From NCBI GenBank assembly GCA_023457355.1, contig JAEWLW010000040.1, positions 1-64,000 of the forward strand: a DNA stretch of 64,000 bases, written 5' to 3'. The position numbers were made by a program, and so were the translations under genes. A model generated the notes under the pieces. The model worked only from the letters and a program-made list of their open reading frames with translations, was not told the origin of the DNA and did not search any database. Positions 1 through 8,990 of this stretch are shown here, piece after piece. The number at the start of each line of letters is the position of its first letter. Positions within the stretch are counted from its first letter, which is position 1. This DNA is from Bacillota bacterium. Its GTDB lineage: Bacteria; Bacillota; Clostridia; Oscillospirales; Ruminococcaceae.

Positions 1-10
1 CGCCGGTTTT

Positions 11-86
<76 letters not shown>

Positions 87-89
87 TCC

Positions 90-165
90 GCGGGTTTAGC
101 TCATCTGGTAGAGCGCCACCTTGCCAAGGTGGAGGTAGCGAGTTCGAGCCTCGTAACCCGCTCCA
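90..165 (+). tRNA. tRNA-Gly (GCC)
   Basis: A complete cloverleaf with encoded CCA. The acceptor stem pairs GCGGGTT with AACCCGC, the anticodon GCC is at 123-125, and the T loop is TTCGAGC. It is the second and last gene of the small tRNA cluster visible here; more tRNAs may lie upstream of the window. Confidence 0.97.
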
Positions 166-170
166 AAAAA

Positions 171-206
171 TCACATTTAAGCATATTTGCTTAAATGTGA
201 TTTTTT
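171..206 (+). terminator. intrinsic terminator of tRNA cluster
   Basis: A perfect 13-bp stem (171-183 with 188-200) around a 4-base loop is followed by six T, and preceded by six A that could extend the stem. It begins 5 bases after the tRNA-Gly CCA. Confidence 0.9.
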
Positions 207-632
207 CATAGGCGATGATGCCCCTTGACGTCGATTTTTCCACCTTCGGCTCTAAAGTTGCCTGTCACCTGAAGATAAAAGCGGTTGATGGCATTGCCTG
301 ACCACTCGCTGTGATTACAAAATAAAGGTCCTTAAATCATGTGGTTTGGGGGCTTTTTGCTTTTCAGTAAATTCGAAGATATTATAAAGCTATAGGTTTA
401 TGGGCAAAAATGTTATGATGATCATCGCCGATGTTATTATGAACAGGCGCGCCACAGAATTTTAACGCTTTATCCGGAACGGGAACCTGTGCCAAAAATG
501 ATAAAGCGCTGAAAGTGCCACTACTTTTTTCAAAAGAAAAGTTTTGCATTTAAGAAGAAAGGTAGGGCAGCTTTGGGGCCTGTTTGAGGGTTTGCCGTGC
601 TTTTGTCCGATACATATTTGAAAGGGAAATTT
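207..632. other. intergenic, no gene seen
   Basis: AT-rich spacer between the tRNA terminator and the MATE gene. No convincing promoter, riboswitch fold or coding frame was recognised. Short frames antisense to the MATE start (around 462-790) have no ribosome site or recognisable protein. Confidence 0.5.
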
Positions 633-1991
633 ATGCCGCAAACAGAATTCAGTGATTCTTCCCGGCTTGTCTTTAAAATGTCGCTGCCCATCTTTATTGA
701 ATTGCTGCTGCAATTGCTGGTCGGCAACATCGACCAGATCATGATCAGCCAGTATTCCCAAAACTCGGTGGCGGCCATTGGCAACGGCAATCAGGTGATG
801 GGCATCATCATCATGTTTTTGAATGTCATGAGCGCCGCGACATCCATTCTGATCAGCCGGGCGCTGGGTGCAAGGGATGAAAACCGGGTGACGGTGGTCT
901 GTAATGTTTCGCTGATTGTTATCATGGCATTTGGCGCGCTTGCAACCGCTGTGGCTGTTGGCCTGCGCGGGCCGCTTTTTTCTGCGCTGGATGTGCCGGG
1001 TGAGGTCATTGATGAAGCAAAGGCTTACCTTGCGGTTGTCGGGGCCTTTATCATCGTACAGGGCCTATATGCAAATCTTGCCGCCATGCTGCGCAGCCAC
1101 GGCTTTGTGAAAGACGTAATGGCCGTTTCGGTGATTATGAACGTCACCAATATTGTCGGCAACGCGATTTTGATTAACGGGCTGTTCGGCGCGCCGAGAT
1201 TGGGGTTGGTTGGTGCGGCGATATCCACCGATATCAGCAAGGCGCTGGGGCTTTTGTTGATCTACCGCGTCTTTCGCAGGCGGGTTGCCGTTCGTCTTTC
1301 ACCCGCCTGTTTGCGCCCGTTTCCGTTTGATGTGCTGCGCCAGCTGCTGGGTATCGGGTTGCCGTCCGGTGCGCAGGAGGCTTCTTACAGCCTCTCAGAA
1401 CTGTTTATACTCAGGTTTGTCAACAGCTTTGGCACCGTCGTGGTTGCCACCCGGGTGTATTGCAACATCCTCTCGCAGATTGAATATGTTTACGTCATCG
1501 CGCTGGCGCAGGCGACGCAGATTCTGGTGGGGTATCTGGTCGGGGGAAGGCAGTATGACCGGGTAAACAACCGCATTATGAAAACGACCCTTATTTCCAT
1601 CGGGGTGTCGGTTGGCCTGACCGGGGTCATATATCTTTTCAGCGACACTTTTTTCTCAATATTTACGCAGGACCCCTATATTCTTTCGCTGGGCAAAACC
1701 ATCATCCTGATTGAGTTCTTTTTAGAGGTGGGGCGCGCGATTAATATTGTGCTGATGCGCACGCTTGTGGCGGCCGGAGATGTGGTGTTCCCGGTGGTGA
1801 TCGGCGCGAGTTGTGGCTGGATTATCGCGGTCATGGGCGGTTATCTGCTGGGGGTTCATCTGGGCTTCGGCCTTGCCGGCATATGGGCTGCGAAGGCGGC
1901 GGATGAGCTGGTGCGCGGGGCAGCATCTATTGTGCGGTTGAAGTCCAACGCATGGCGCAAACGCCTGGAACTGCATCAGCCTGCCGCTTAA
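633..1991 (+). CDS. MATE family efflux transporter
   Basis: Membrane exporter of the MATE family, which expels cationic or drug-like compounds using a sodium or proton gradient. The 452-residue product is of normal length. About twelve hydrophobic segments fall in two similar halves, and the start has the family pattern of a helix with PIFIELLLQLLVGNIDQIM. The ATG at 633 is chosen because AAAGGGA lies 6 bases upstream; an in-frame GTG at 597 would add 12 residues but has no ribosome site. It stands alone between the tRNA pair and yebC. Substrate cannot be inferred. Confidence 0.9.
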   Translation: MPQTEFSDSSRLVFKMSLPIFIELLLQLLVGNIDQIMISQYSQNSVAAIGNGNQVMGIIIMFLNVMSAATSILISRALGARDENRVTVVCNVSLIVIMAFGALATAVAVGLRGPLFSALDVPGEVIDEAKAYLAVVGAFIIVQGLYANLAAMLRSHGFVKDVMAVSVIMNVTNIVGNAILINGLFGAPRLGLVGAAISTDISKALGLLLIYRVFRRRVAVRLSPACLRPFPFDVLRQLLGIGLPSGAQEASYSLSELFILRFVNSFGTVVVATRVYCNILSQIEYVYVIALAQATQILVGYLVGGRQYDRVNNRIMKTTLISIGVSVGLTGVIYLFSDTFFSIFTQDPYILSLGKTIILIEFFLEVGRAINIVLMRTLVAAGDVVFPVVIGASCGWIIAVMGGYLLGVHLGFGLAGIWAAKAADELVRGAASIVRLKSNAWRKRLELHQPAA

Positions 1992-2049
1992 AAAGGTGGG
2001 GCGTTCGACAGGAAAATCTCTTTTTGGACTTTTCTAAAGCTGTATTTTT

Positions 2050-2058
2050 TGGTATAAT
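2050..2058 (+). promoter_or_regulatory. extended -10 promoter upstream of yebC
   Basis: TGGTATAAT at 2050-2058 is a perfect extended -10 element (TG, one base, TATAAT). No good -35 box sits at the right distance, which extended -10 promoters tolerate. It lies about 200 bases before yebC, with a repeat-like element between them. Confidence 0.5.
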
Positions 2059-2074
2059 AAATTTATTAATGACT

Positions 2075-2232
2075 AGGGCGTTTCTTAAGAATTCAAAATA
2101 ACGGAAAATTCATTGCGAGAGCGGCGGCATAAGGAAAAAGCGCAGGAATAATGAATGTATTCCTGGCATTTTTAACGCAGTGTCACGTTTTTTAGCAGGA
2201 TTTTTCAACTTTGTGGAATTTTCAGAATGCTC
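2075..2232. repeat. candidate MITE-like repeat, copy A
   Basis: The segment begins with GGGCGTTTCTTAAGAATTC and ends with a partly matching inverted copy (GAATTTTCAGAATGCTC, 2216-2232). Its first 75 bases or so can be aligned by eye with those of the element at 43101-43248; shared blocks include ACGGA.AATTCA and GGAAAAAGC. It carries no frame of its own and fills most of the yebC leader. The match is imperfect, so this is a decayed or distantly related copy at best. Confidence 0.35.
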
Positions 2233-2256
2233 TTACTGAGATTTGAGGGATTATTT

Positions 2257-3006
2257 ATGTCGGGACATTCAAAATGGAGTACCATAAAGCGTAAGAAAGA
2301 AGCGACCGATTCCAAACGTGCAAGCATCTTTACCAAGATCGGCCGTGAAATTGCCGTGGCTGTACGTGAGGGCGGAGGCGACCCTTCGGTCAATGGAAAG
2401 CTTCGCGATTTGATTGCGAAGGCGAAAACCAATAATGTCCCCAACGACAATATTGATCGTCTGATCAAAAAGTGCATGGGCGAAGGTGATAAGAGCAGCT
2501 ATGAGGAGATGACCTATGAGGGCTATGGCCCCTGCGGCATTGCTGTGATGGTAGAGGCGCTCACCGATAACCGCAACCGTACGGCGGGCGATCTGCGCCA
2601 TTACTTTGATAAATGCGGCGGTAATCTCGGCCAAAGCGGCAGTGTGTCCTTTTTGTTTGAGCAGAAGGGCATTATCGCCATAGAGAATGCAGATGGAAAA
2701 ATCTCAGAGGACAAAATTTTTGAGGATGCCATGCTTGACGGTGTTCTGGATATTAAATATGAGGCGGAAGGCATAGAGATTGCCACCGACCCGCACGAAT
2801 TGCGCAACGTCCGCATGGCGTTGGAAGCGCTGGGATATAGCTTTGCTTCCGCCGAAGTGGAGTATGTGCCCACCACTTATACCAAAATCGACGACCCCGA
2901 TATGCAGCTGAAAATGCAGAAGCTGATCGACCTGCTGGAAGAGAACGACGACGTGCAGGAGGTTTACCACAACTGGGATATGCCGGAGGAGCCGGACGAG
3001 GAATAA
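2257..3006 (+). CDS. YebC/PmpR family transcriptional regulator
   Basis: Conserved bacterial DNA-binding or translation-associated protein of the YebC/PmpR/TACO1 family. The 249-residue length is typical. The start MSGHSKWSTIKRKK is the family signature and fixes the ATG at 2257; the in-frame ATG at 2227 would add ten unrelated residues. The following block (ASIFTKIGREI, then NVPNDNIDRLIKK) matches the family N-terminal domain, and the acidic C-terminus is also usual. It is monocistronic, with a strong terminator directly downstream. Members regulate quorum or virulence genes in some bacteria and relieve ribosome stalling in others; its role here is unknown. Confidence 0.93.
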   Translation: MSGHSKWSTIKRKKEATDSKRASIFTKIGREIAVAVREGGGDPSVNGKLRDLIAKAKTNNVPNDNIDRLIKKCMGEGDKSSYEEMTYEGYGPCGIAVMVEALTDNRNRTAGDLRHYFDKCGGNLGQSGSVSFLFEQKGIIAIENADGKISEDKIFEDAMLDGVLDIKYEAEGIEIATDPHELRNVRMALEALGYSFASAEVEYVPTTYTKIDDPDMQLKMQKLIDLLEENDDVQEVYHNWDMPEEPDEE

Positions 3007-3026
3007 TTTTTATTTTAACTTTACAG

Positions 3027-3075
3027 ACAACGCCTGTGCAGAGGCTAAAAACCTTTGCACAGGCGTTGTTATTTT
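3027..3075 (+). terminator. intrinsic terminator of yebC
   Basis: An 18-bp stem (3027-3044 with 3052-3069) with a 7-base A-rich loop is followed by TTATTTTTAT. It begins 21 bases after the yebC stop codon. Confidence 0.9.
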
Positions 3076-3441
3076 TATAGTTCTGAATACAAACAAAGAC
3101 AGATGCAGCACAGTTGAACGATATGATTGGCGTGGTTGAACAGTCTCTTATTCTTTTGAAGCTCATGTACCACGGTAAATAGTATTATGCAAATTTCACT
3201 CTGCCCAAGGTCTGCCAACCATGCCCGTGTTTGCACAAAATAATACAGCAACCACCTCAAATTATAAATGGGGTGGTTGCTGACCGCGGATCAGACGGTA
3301 TCTTTAGGCGAATATCAAAATTGTAGGATGAAGGGCAGAAAGTACCCTTCGGGAGCAACGTTAACAAGTGGAGGAATACGTGCCACCCATTGTCCGGCGG
3401 CACTCTTGCCAAAACCCACCGATGTGGCGCTCTGCGATTGC
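3076..3441. other. intergenic with one inverted repeat
   Basis: No supported gene. A perfect 11-bp inverted repeat (3246-3256 with 3272-3282) could be the end of the minus-strand operon, since it lies 160 bases past the VOC gene stop; the T tract on that strand is poor (TATTATTTTG). Short frames on both strands have no ribosome site and no recognisable similarity. Confidence 0.4.
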
Positions 3442-3870
3442 CTAGTCCGGCTTTATGCAGTACGCCAATAACTCAATTTGCTCCCCGTCCGGTCCACGCA
3501 GAAAGGCATTTTTGATCCCTGCCGGAGAATAGATGGTATGGGTGCGGATTTCAGGCGGAATGAAGCTGTCAATTCCACGGGCCTTTAGGTCGGCCACCGC
3601 CTTTTCGACATCTTTTACGCCCAGGCAGATGTGGTTGAAATAGCCATCATCCGACCACAGCATTTCATCCTTGTGGCTTGGTTCCTTCAGTTCCAGAACA
3701 AAGTCGCCAACCTTTAGCAGAGTCAGGCTCCAGAAGTGACCGGGGCGATTCGCCATGTAGGTCACAGCCAGCCCGACAACCTCGCCGCCAAACGCTTTAT
3801 AAAAGGCGATAGCGCGTTGGCTGTTTCTGGTGTGCAGCGCGATATGGTGCAGTCCGAGAAAACCCTCCAT
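3442..3870 (-). CDS. VOC (glyoxalase/dioxygenase fold) protein
   Basis: A 142-residue single-domain member of the vicinal oxygen chelate superfamily (glyoxalase I, methylmalonyl-CoA epimerase, ring-cleaving dioxygenases). Metal ligands fit the family: His in LHHIAL near residue 9, Glu in LELKE near 60, His in NHICLGV near 80 and Glu in GEQIEL near 132. It is the last gene of the TRAP operon, 66 bases after the flavin oxidoreductase, with an AGGAGG site before the ATG. In this setting an isomerase or lyase acting on the imported compound is more likely than methylglyoxal detoxification, but that is inference. Confidence 0.8.
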   Translation of the reverse strand: MEGFLGLHHIALHTRNSQRAIAFYKAFGGEVVGLAVTYMANRPGHFWSLTLLKVGDFVLELKEPSHKDEMLWSDDGYFNHICLGVKDVEKAVADLKARGIDSFIPPEIRTHTIYSPAGIKNAFLRGPDGEQIELLAYCIKPD

Positions 3871-3936
3871 AAATACCTCCTAAGATACGGCGCAACCAGC
3901 CCCGGCTTGTGGTGCCAAAACAGGCTTGCACCCAAA

Positions 3937-5880
3937 TCAAATGTAATATCCTGCCGCAAAACCCTGCGCATGGGCAACTAGTCCCTTGCCGGGTTTGCTG
4001 GCGTCTCCCACCACTTCCACCTTGGGTACGAGTCCGACAAGCGCTTCTCCCAAAGCGTTGACCGAACGGGAACCGATGGCTAGAACGACGTTGTCCACGC
4101 GCTCTACCGTATGTTTTTCCCCGCTCTTTTCATAGATGACCGTGCCGGCCTCAATCGAAAGAACCTTTGCGCCTGCAATCTGAACGACTTTGTGTGCGTC
4201 CAGGTCTTGCTTCAGATAATAATTAACGCCGGGTTCTCCTTCCACCGGAATGGTCGGCATCATCTCCAAAATGGCGACCTCACGGCTCTGGTTGGCAAGA
4301 AAAGCCGCTGTTTCACAACCCACCTGGCCGCCGCCCACAATCACAACCCGCTTTCCGGGGTTGCCCGTCAGGGAAAGCACATCCGCCGCCGTCATAACCT
4401 GATCGCCATCCGCACCTTTGATGCGGGGGATGATAGGTGTGGCGCCGGTGGCGACGATGACGGCGTCATAGCCGCCTTTTTGTGCCAGCTCAGGGGTGAA
4501 TGTGCAGTTTAGCCTAACGGGGACACTCAACAGCTCAAGCTGGCGGGTTTGCCATGCCACAAGGGTCGTTAACTCCTGCTTGTTCGGCGGCACCGCGGCG
4601 TAAAGCCATTGCCCGCCCAAACGGTCGTTCTTTTCAAACAGCTCGACGTGATGACCCCTGCGGGCGGCGGCAATAGCCGCAGCTGCGCCGGCGATGCCGC
4701 CGCCGACAACAGCGATTTTTTTTGGCTGCGTTACAGGGTCAAAGGTATATTCACCTTCATGACCGAGCATGGGGTTCACCAGGCATTCAATCGGCTGACT
4801 GCCGCGCTTGAGATTGCCGGTACAGCCTTGCATGCAGGCGACACAGGTGATGATTTCATCGATGCGGCCACTCTGCGCCTTGTTGGGGAACGCGGGGTCG
4901 GAGAGGGAAGCGCGTCCCATTGCGATGACGTCGGCCTTTTTGCTGCGCAGCACCGATTCGGCAATAAAGGGGTCGTTGATTCGGCCATTGCCGAAAACAG
5001 GAATGGAGACAACCTTTTTAAACTCCTGCGCAAAATCCAGATTATAACCGTGCGGTACTGCGGCCGGGCAGACCGGCAGCGAACCGATGGTCGCGTGTGC
5101 GCCCACCGAAGCATTGATGGCGTCGATGCCGGCTTGCTCAAGCAAAACGGCCAGTGCGCGGGTATCGCCGATGGTGAGGCGGGCGCCGTCCATCATTTCA
5201 GAGGCCGAAATACGGAAAATAATTGGGAAATCGTTGCCCACCTGCTTTCGCACCGCCGCGATAATCTCCAAGGCAAAGCGCGCGCGGTTATACAGGCTGC
5301 CGCCGTATCGGTCGGAACGCTTGTTGGAAAAGGGCGAAAAAAATTGCTGGATGAGGTATCCGTGCGCTCCATGCAGCTCGATAGCGTCATACCCAGCCTG
5401 TTTGGCGCGCCGCGCAGTCTGGGCAAAATCGTCGATAATCTGGTGAATCTCCTTTGCCGTCAGTTCGCGGGGCATATCTTCGGGGGTGTTGGCGCGCACC
5501 GGGCAGGCGATGGCCGAGGGAGCGACATTTTGGACGCCGGTAACAGCCCGCCCGGTCTGGCGGCCGCCATGGGCAAGCTGGATACAGATTTTAGCACCGT
5601 ACCGGTGCGCTGCGCCGGTTACCAGGCGGTGCCCGGCGATAAAGTCGTCCGACCAGAATTCACAGCAGTGCAAAAAGGCCCGGCCATCTTTTGAAACGGA
5701 GGTCAATTCGGTGGTGAGCATGCCCCAGCCGCCCTTGGCCCGCGCTGTGACGTAGTCGATGTAGCGCTGGGTGATGTTACCGTTATCATCGCAGTAGCAG
5801 GATTCCATCGCCGAGGTGATCAGGCGGTTTTTTAAGGTTAAAGCGCCGATTTTCACCGGCGAAAAAAGTAAATCAAACAT
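3937..5880 (-). CDS. NADH:flavin oxidoreductase, 2,4-dienoyl-CoA reductase type
   Basis: A 647-residue flavin/iron-sulfur enzyme of the FadH/BaiCD/trimethylamine dehydrogenase family, which reduces enoates or dienoyl-CoA with NAD(P)H. Residues 1-340 form an OYE-like FMN barrel (active-site HGAHGYLIQQF at 170-180). C346, C349, C353 and C366 form the [4Fe-4S] motif. GGGIAG near 393 binds FAD and GGGQVGCE near 516 binds NAD(P)H. The ATG at 5880 is chosen because AAAGGA lies upstream and MFDLLFSPVKIG is the normal family start. It follows dctP in the operon, after an intercistronic hairpin. Clostridial relatives act on bile acids, cinnamates and other unsaturated acids; the substrate here is presumably what the TRAP system imports. 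Confidence 0.9.
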   Translation of the reverse strand: MFDLLFSPVKIGALTLKNRLITSAMESCYCDDNGNITQRYIDYVTARAKGGWGMLTTELTSVSKDGRAFLHCCEFWSDDFIAGHRLVTGAAHRYGAKICIQLAHGGRQTGRAVTGVQNVAPSAIACPVRANTPEDMPRELTAKEIHQIIDDFAQTARRAKQAGYDAIELHGAHGYLIQQFFSPFSNKRSDRYGGSLYNRARFALEIIAAVRKQVGNDFPIIFRISASEMMDGARLTIGDTRALAVLLEQAGIDAINASVGAHATIGSLPVCPAAVPHGYNLDFAQEFKKVVSIPVFGNGRINDPFIAESVLRSKKADVIAMGRASLSDPAFPNKAQSGRIDEIITCVACMQGCTGNLKRGSQPIECLVNPMLGHEGEYTFDPVTQPKKIAVVGGGIAGAAAAIAAARRGHHVELFEKNDRLGGQWLYAAVPPNKQELTTLVAWQTRQLELLSVPVRLNCTFTPELAQKGGYDAVIVATGATPIIPRIKGADGDQVMTAADVLSLTGNPGKRVVIVGGGQVGCETAAFLANQSREVAILEMMPTIPVEGEPGVNYYLKQDLDAHKVVQIAGAKVLSIEAGTVIYEKSGEKHTVERVDNVVLAIGSRSVNALGEALVGLVPKVEVVGDASKPGKGLVAHAQGFAAGYYI

Positions 5881-5937
5881 AGGTTCATCAATCCTTTCGG
5901 AGCGGTAAGGCAAGCGCATCCGCCGCGCTTGAAGGTA

Positions 5938-5973
5938 TCGTCAATGCCGCACAAAGTTATGCGGCATTGACGA
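5938..5973 (-). promoter_or_regulatory. intercistronic hairpin after dctP
   Basis: A perfect 14-bp stem (5938-5951 with 5960-5973) lies between the dctP stop and the next gene, without a T tract on the minus strand. This suits a 3' RNA-stability element or partial terminator that lets the receptor be made in excess. Equivalent hairpins follow the other two TRAP receptor genes in the window. Confidence 0.6.
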
Positions 5974-6004
5974 TTCTTAAAATTAATATGTAATGTGCTT
6001 GGAA

Positions 6005-7084
6005 TCAGCTGATGACGCCCCAGGCCTGGCAGACTTCCCTTCCGTATTTTTCAACGAACTTCTCGCGAATCGGTATGGTCACATCGATGAAGGCCTGCAA
6101 CTCCTCTTTGTTGGGGACAAAAATTTCAACGCCCGCGTCAATAAACGCTTGTTTATATTTGGCGTCCTCTTCAACGATGGTGTCACGTCCGAAATCAAGC
6201 GCTTCTTTGCCCGCTTTTAGCAGCAGCTCACGGGTGACATCGTCAAAGCCTTCCCAGGACTGTTTGTTGGCAAGCAGGAACCAGCCGTCATACTGCCAGG
6301 CCCACTCGGTCAAATATTTCTGAACCTCATGGAGGTTGGCGGAGCCGGCGGTCTGGTAACCGTTCTCCTGTCCGTCAATCGTTTTCTGCTGAAGGGCGGT
6401 GTAAACTTCGCTGTAGTTCATGGCGACAGGATCCGCGCCAAAGGCGGTGAAAGTCTGCATACCAACTTCACCCGAGGGGATACGGATTTTCAGACCGGCA
6501 AGGTCGGCGGGCACCTTAACCGGACGCTTGCTGTTGGTGAGGTGACGCAAGCCGTTATGCATACCACCGATCAAATAGATGCCTTTTTCGTCGAGTAACT
6601 TGGCGTAGTATGCGCCGCCGGTACCGTCAAGCATAGCGCTGGCCTCATCATACGAAGAGAACAGGAACGGGAGCTGGTGCGTCTGAAAAAGCTCGCTGAG
6701 GCTGCTCAGGTTTGCGCCCGAACAAAAGGCCAGCTCGTAACCGCCGCCCGCAGCCAATAGCTCGGGGGTTTTGGCCTGACTTCCGCCGGCCAACTGTGCG
6801 TTGGGGTAAACCGTGATTTTGATATTGCCGCCGGATTGTTCGGCGACATAATCAGCCATGTGTTTACCGGCGATTGCGTCAATGCCCAGATCAGCCCCTG
6901 AACATGACATGTTCAGGTTCAGCTTGGGATAGCTGACCGCGGGCGTGGCACTTTCTGGGGCGGAGGGCGAGCTGGGGGCAGGGGCGGTTGGGGCCTGTGC
7001 GGGTGCTGCGCTTGAGCTGTTGCCGCATCCGGCGACAGACAATAGCATGGCGGCACTGATCAGAACAGTAAATACCTTTTTCAT
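6005..7084 (-). CDS. dctP: TRAP transporter substrate-binding lipoprotein, DctP family
   Basis: Extracytoplasmic receptor that captures an organic acid and hands it to the DctQM permease. The 359-residue product has a lipoprotein signal ending LSVAG-C20, then a Ser/Ala/Pro linker to about residue 50. The DctP core follows, with the carboxylate-binding arginine in LKIRIP (R201) and the usual QKTIDGQENG loop. It is encoded downstream of dctM and dctQ, separated from dctM by 75 bases. The ligand is unknown, but R201 argues for a carboxylate. Confidence 0.93.
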   Translation of the reverse strand: MKKVFTVLISAAMLLSVAGCGNSSSAAPAQAPTAPAPSSPSAPESATPAVSYPKLNLNMSCSGADLGIDAIAGKHMADYVAEQSGGNIKITVYPNAQLAGGSQAKTPELLAAGGGYELAFCSGANLSSLSELFQTHQLPFLFSSYDEASAMLDGTGGAYYAKLLDEKGIYLIGGMHNGLRHLTNSKRPVKVPADLAGLKIRIPSGEVGMQTFTAFGADPVAMNYSEVYTALQQKTIDGQENGYQTAGSANLHEVQKYLTEWAWQYDGWFLLANKQSWEGFDDVTRELLLKAGKEALDFGRDTIVEEDAKYKQAFIDAGVEIFVPNKEELQAFIDVTIPIREKFVEKYGREVCQAWGVIS

Positions 7085-7159
7085 TATTAAACTCCTCTCT
7101 TATTTAAAAAATACACCCTGTTATTGCGACGGAATATTAGAGAAACTGCATCGACGGAT

Positions 7160-8437
7160 TCAGGAAAGCAAGCCGGGTAACAGGAGGCTGATCTGAGGGA
7201 AGTAGGTCACCAGCAGACAAGCCAGGAAGGCTGCACCCACAAAGGGAAGTACGGCGTAGGAAATTTCTTTGAGACTAACTTTGCCCAAGCCACAGGCGAC
7301 GTAAAGATTGAGTCCGACAGGCGGGGTAACCTGCCCGATTGCAACATTCACCACCATCACCACACCGAAGGCGATCGGGTCGATACCCAACTTCATTGCG
7401 GCGGGATACAGGATGGGGGTGAGGATGTAGAAGCAGGATGTGCCGTCAAGCAAGCAGCCGGAAATCAGCAGGATGATATTAACAATCAGCAAATAAATAA
7501 ACGCGCTGCCCGAAGCCAAGGCAATAAGCCCGTCGGTGACGGCGGCCGCAATACCCTGCACCGTGATGACCCAGGCGAAAAGACTGGCGTTGGCCGTGAT
7601 GAACATCACCTGCGCTGTGGTTCTAGAGGAATCGACGAAAATGCGGTAAAGCTCCTTGAACTTGACTGTTCGGTAGATAAACACGCCCACAAAGAGGCCG
7701 TACACAGCCGCGACAGCAGCCGATTCGGTGGGAGTGAAGATACCGCCGTAAATACCGCCGAGAATGATGACCGGCATCATCAGTCCCCAGAACGTGTCTT
7801 TAAAGGAGGCAAGGCGCTCTTTGGCGCTGGATTTGGGAAGCTTTTTCAGTTCGAGCTTACGGGAAATTAGCATCATTGCGATTATGAGGAACAGGCCAAC
7901 GAGCAGCCCCGGGATAATGCCCGCCATAAACAGCTTGCCGATCGAAATACCGGTGATGGAGCCGTATAAAACAAAGGTGATGGAAGGCGGGATAATCGAG
8001 CCGATCGCACCGCTGGTTGCCATCAGTGCCGAGGCGGAAGCGGGCTTATAACCGCACTTTATCATTGCCGGAATGATAATCATGCCCAACGCCGCCACGG
8101 TTGCAGGGCCTGAGCCGGAGATTGCTGCGAAAAAACATGAAACGGCGACACACACAATAGCAAGTCCACCCTTGACATGGCCGATAAGCGCCTGTGCGAA
8201 ATCGATAAGCTTGGTGGAAATCTGCGCTTTTTCCATGATGTTTCCGGCCAGTATAAAAAATGGAATGGCCAGCAGCACAAACTTATTGCAGGCGGTAAAA
8301 TAATTGATCGCCACCATGTTAAAGCTCATGCCGGTGCCAAACAGCGAAACCAGGCTGGAAATTCCCAGACAAGCTGCGATAGGCACATTTAAGAGCAACA
8401 GGATTACAAAGGTGCCCAAAAGAAGTATTGCGCCCAT
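7160..8437 (-). CDS. dctM: TRAP transporter large permease, DctM family
   Basis: A 425-residue inner-membrane protein with about twelve hydrophobic segments. It is the ion-coupled transport subunit of the TRAP system and belongs to the ion transporter superfamily. Family blocks are visible: SGSGPATVAALG near residue 110, IIPPSITFVLYG near 150 and FTPTESAAVAAVYG near 235. It follows dctQ by 3 bases, so the two membrane subunits are probably translationally coupled. Confidence 0.95.
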   Translation of the reverse strand: MGAILLLGTFVILLLLNVPIAACLGISSLVSLFGTGMSFNMVAINYFTACNKFVLLAIPFFILAGNIMEKAQISTKLIDFAQALIGHVKGGLAIVCVAVSCFFAAISGSGPATVAALGMIIIPAMIKCGYKPASASALMATSGAIGSIIPPSITFVLYGSITGISIGKLFMAGIIPGLLVGLFLIIAMMLISRKLELKKLPKSSAKERLASFKDTFWGLMMPVIILGGIYGGIFTPTESAAVAAVYGLFVGVFIYRTVKFKELYRIFVDSSRTTAQVMFITANASLFAWVITVQGIAAAVTDGLIALASGSAFIYLLIVNIILLISGCLLDGTSCFYILTPILYPAAMKLGIDPIAFGVVMVVNVAIGQVTPPVGLNLYVACGLGKVSLKEISYAVLPFVGAAFLACLLVTYFPQISLLLPGLLS

Positions 8438-8440
8438 TTG

Positions 8441-8911
8441 TTAGCCCTCCTCTTTGGCAGTGAATGCGCGCCATGCCGCCTGCCCAAATCGAAACGCCAT
8501 AAACCCTGTCCCAATCGGTAAAAACAGACCATAAACATATTCCGGAATTTGCAGTGTCATCGAAATCTGTTTCAGGGCGATCTGAAGCTGTACCATCAGG
8601 ATGCCGCGATAAAGCAGGAAAAGGCTTAAACCACAGCAAATCAGGTTGCTTGCCGTACATATGTAGCGCTGGAAGTGAACCGGGAACCGATCGGTGAGCA
8701 ATGTCAGGCCCAGGTGCGTCCCTTTCTCCGCCGCGATAGCTGTTCCCATCAACGCCAGTAGCACGAAAAGCGACGTGGTGATTTCTTCGGTAAAGGCAAT
8801 GGAGGATTTGAAGATATAGCGGCCAAGCACGTTTGAAAAGGCCAGCAAAAGCATGACCGACATCAATGCGGTGCAGATGTAGCTTTCTATGTTCGAAAAA
8901 AAGTTCTTCAA
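8441..8911 (-). CDS. dctQ: TRAP transporter small permease, DctQ family
   Basis: The small four-helix membrane subunit of the TRAP system, 156 residues. A TTG start at 8911 is chosen because GAGGGG lies 6 bases upstream and the protein then begins MKNFFSNIESYICTALM, normal for DctQ. An ATG at 9016 would overlap the preceding gene and add 35 non-homologous residues. Family features include FSNVLGRYIF after helix 1 and FTEEITTSLFVLLALMG in helix 2. Confidence 0.87.
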   Translation of the reverse strand: MKNFFSNIESYICTALMSVMLLLAFSNVLGRYIFKSSIAFTEEITTSLFVLLALMGTAIAAEKGTHLGLTLLTDRFPVHFQRYICTASNLICCGLSLFLLYRGILMVQLQIALKQISMTLQIPEYVYGLFLPIGTGFMAFRFGQAAWRAFTAKEEG

Positions 8912-8990
8912 AATCAATCCCCTCTCTTTGGGTGTCCGGTTGGTGGAACGTTCCCGTCCGGAACCGGTGTAGGCGACTTGTTGTGGCGTT

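Noticed and set aside
4609..5694. Long plus-strand open frame of 361 codons inside the flavin oxidoreductase gene
   Set aside because: It is antisense to a clear enzyme with intact FMN, Fe-S, FAD and NAD motifs, has no ribosome site and no recognisable protein features.
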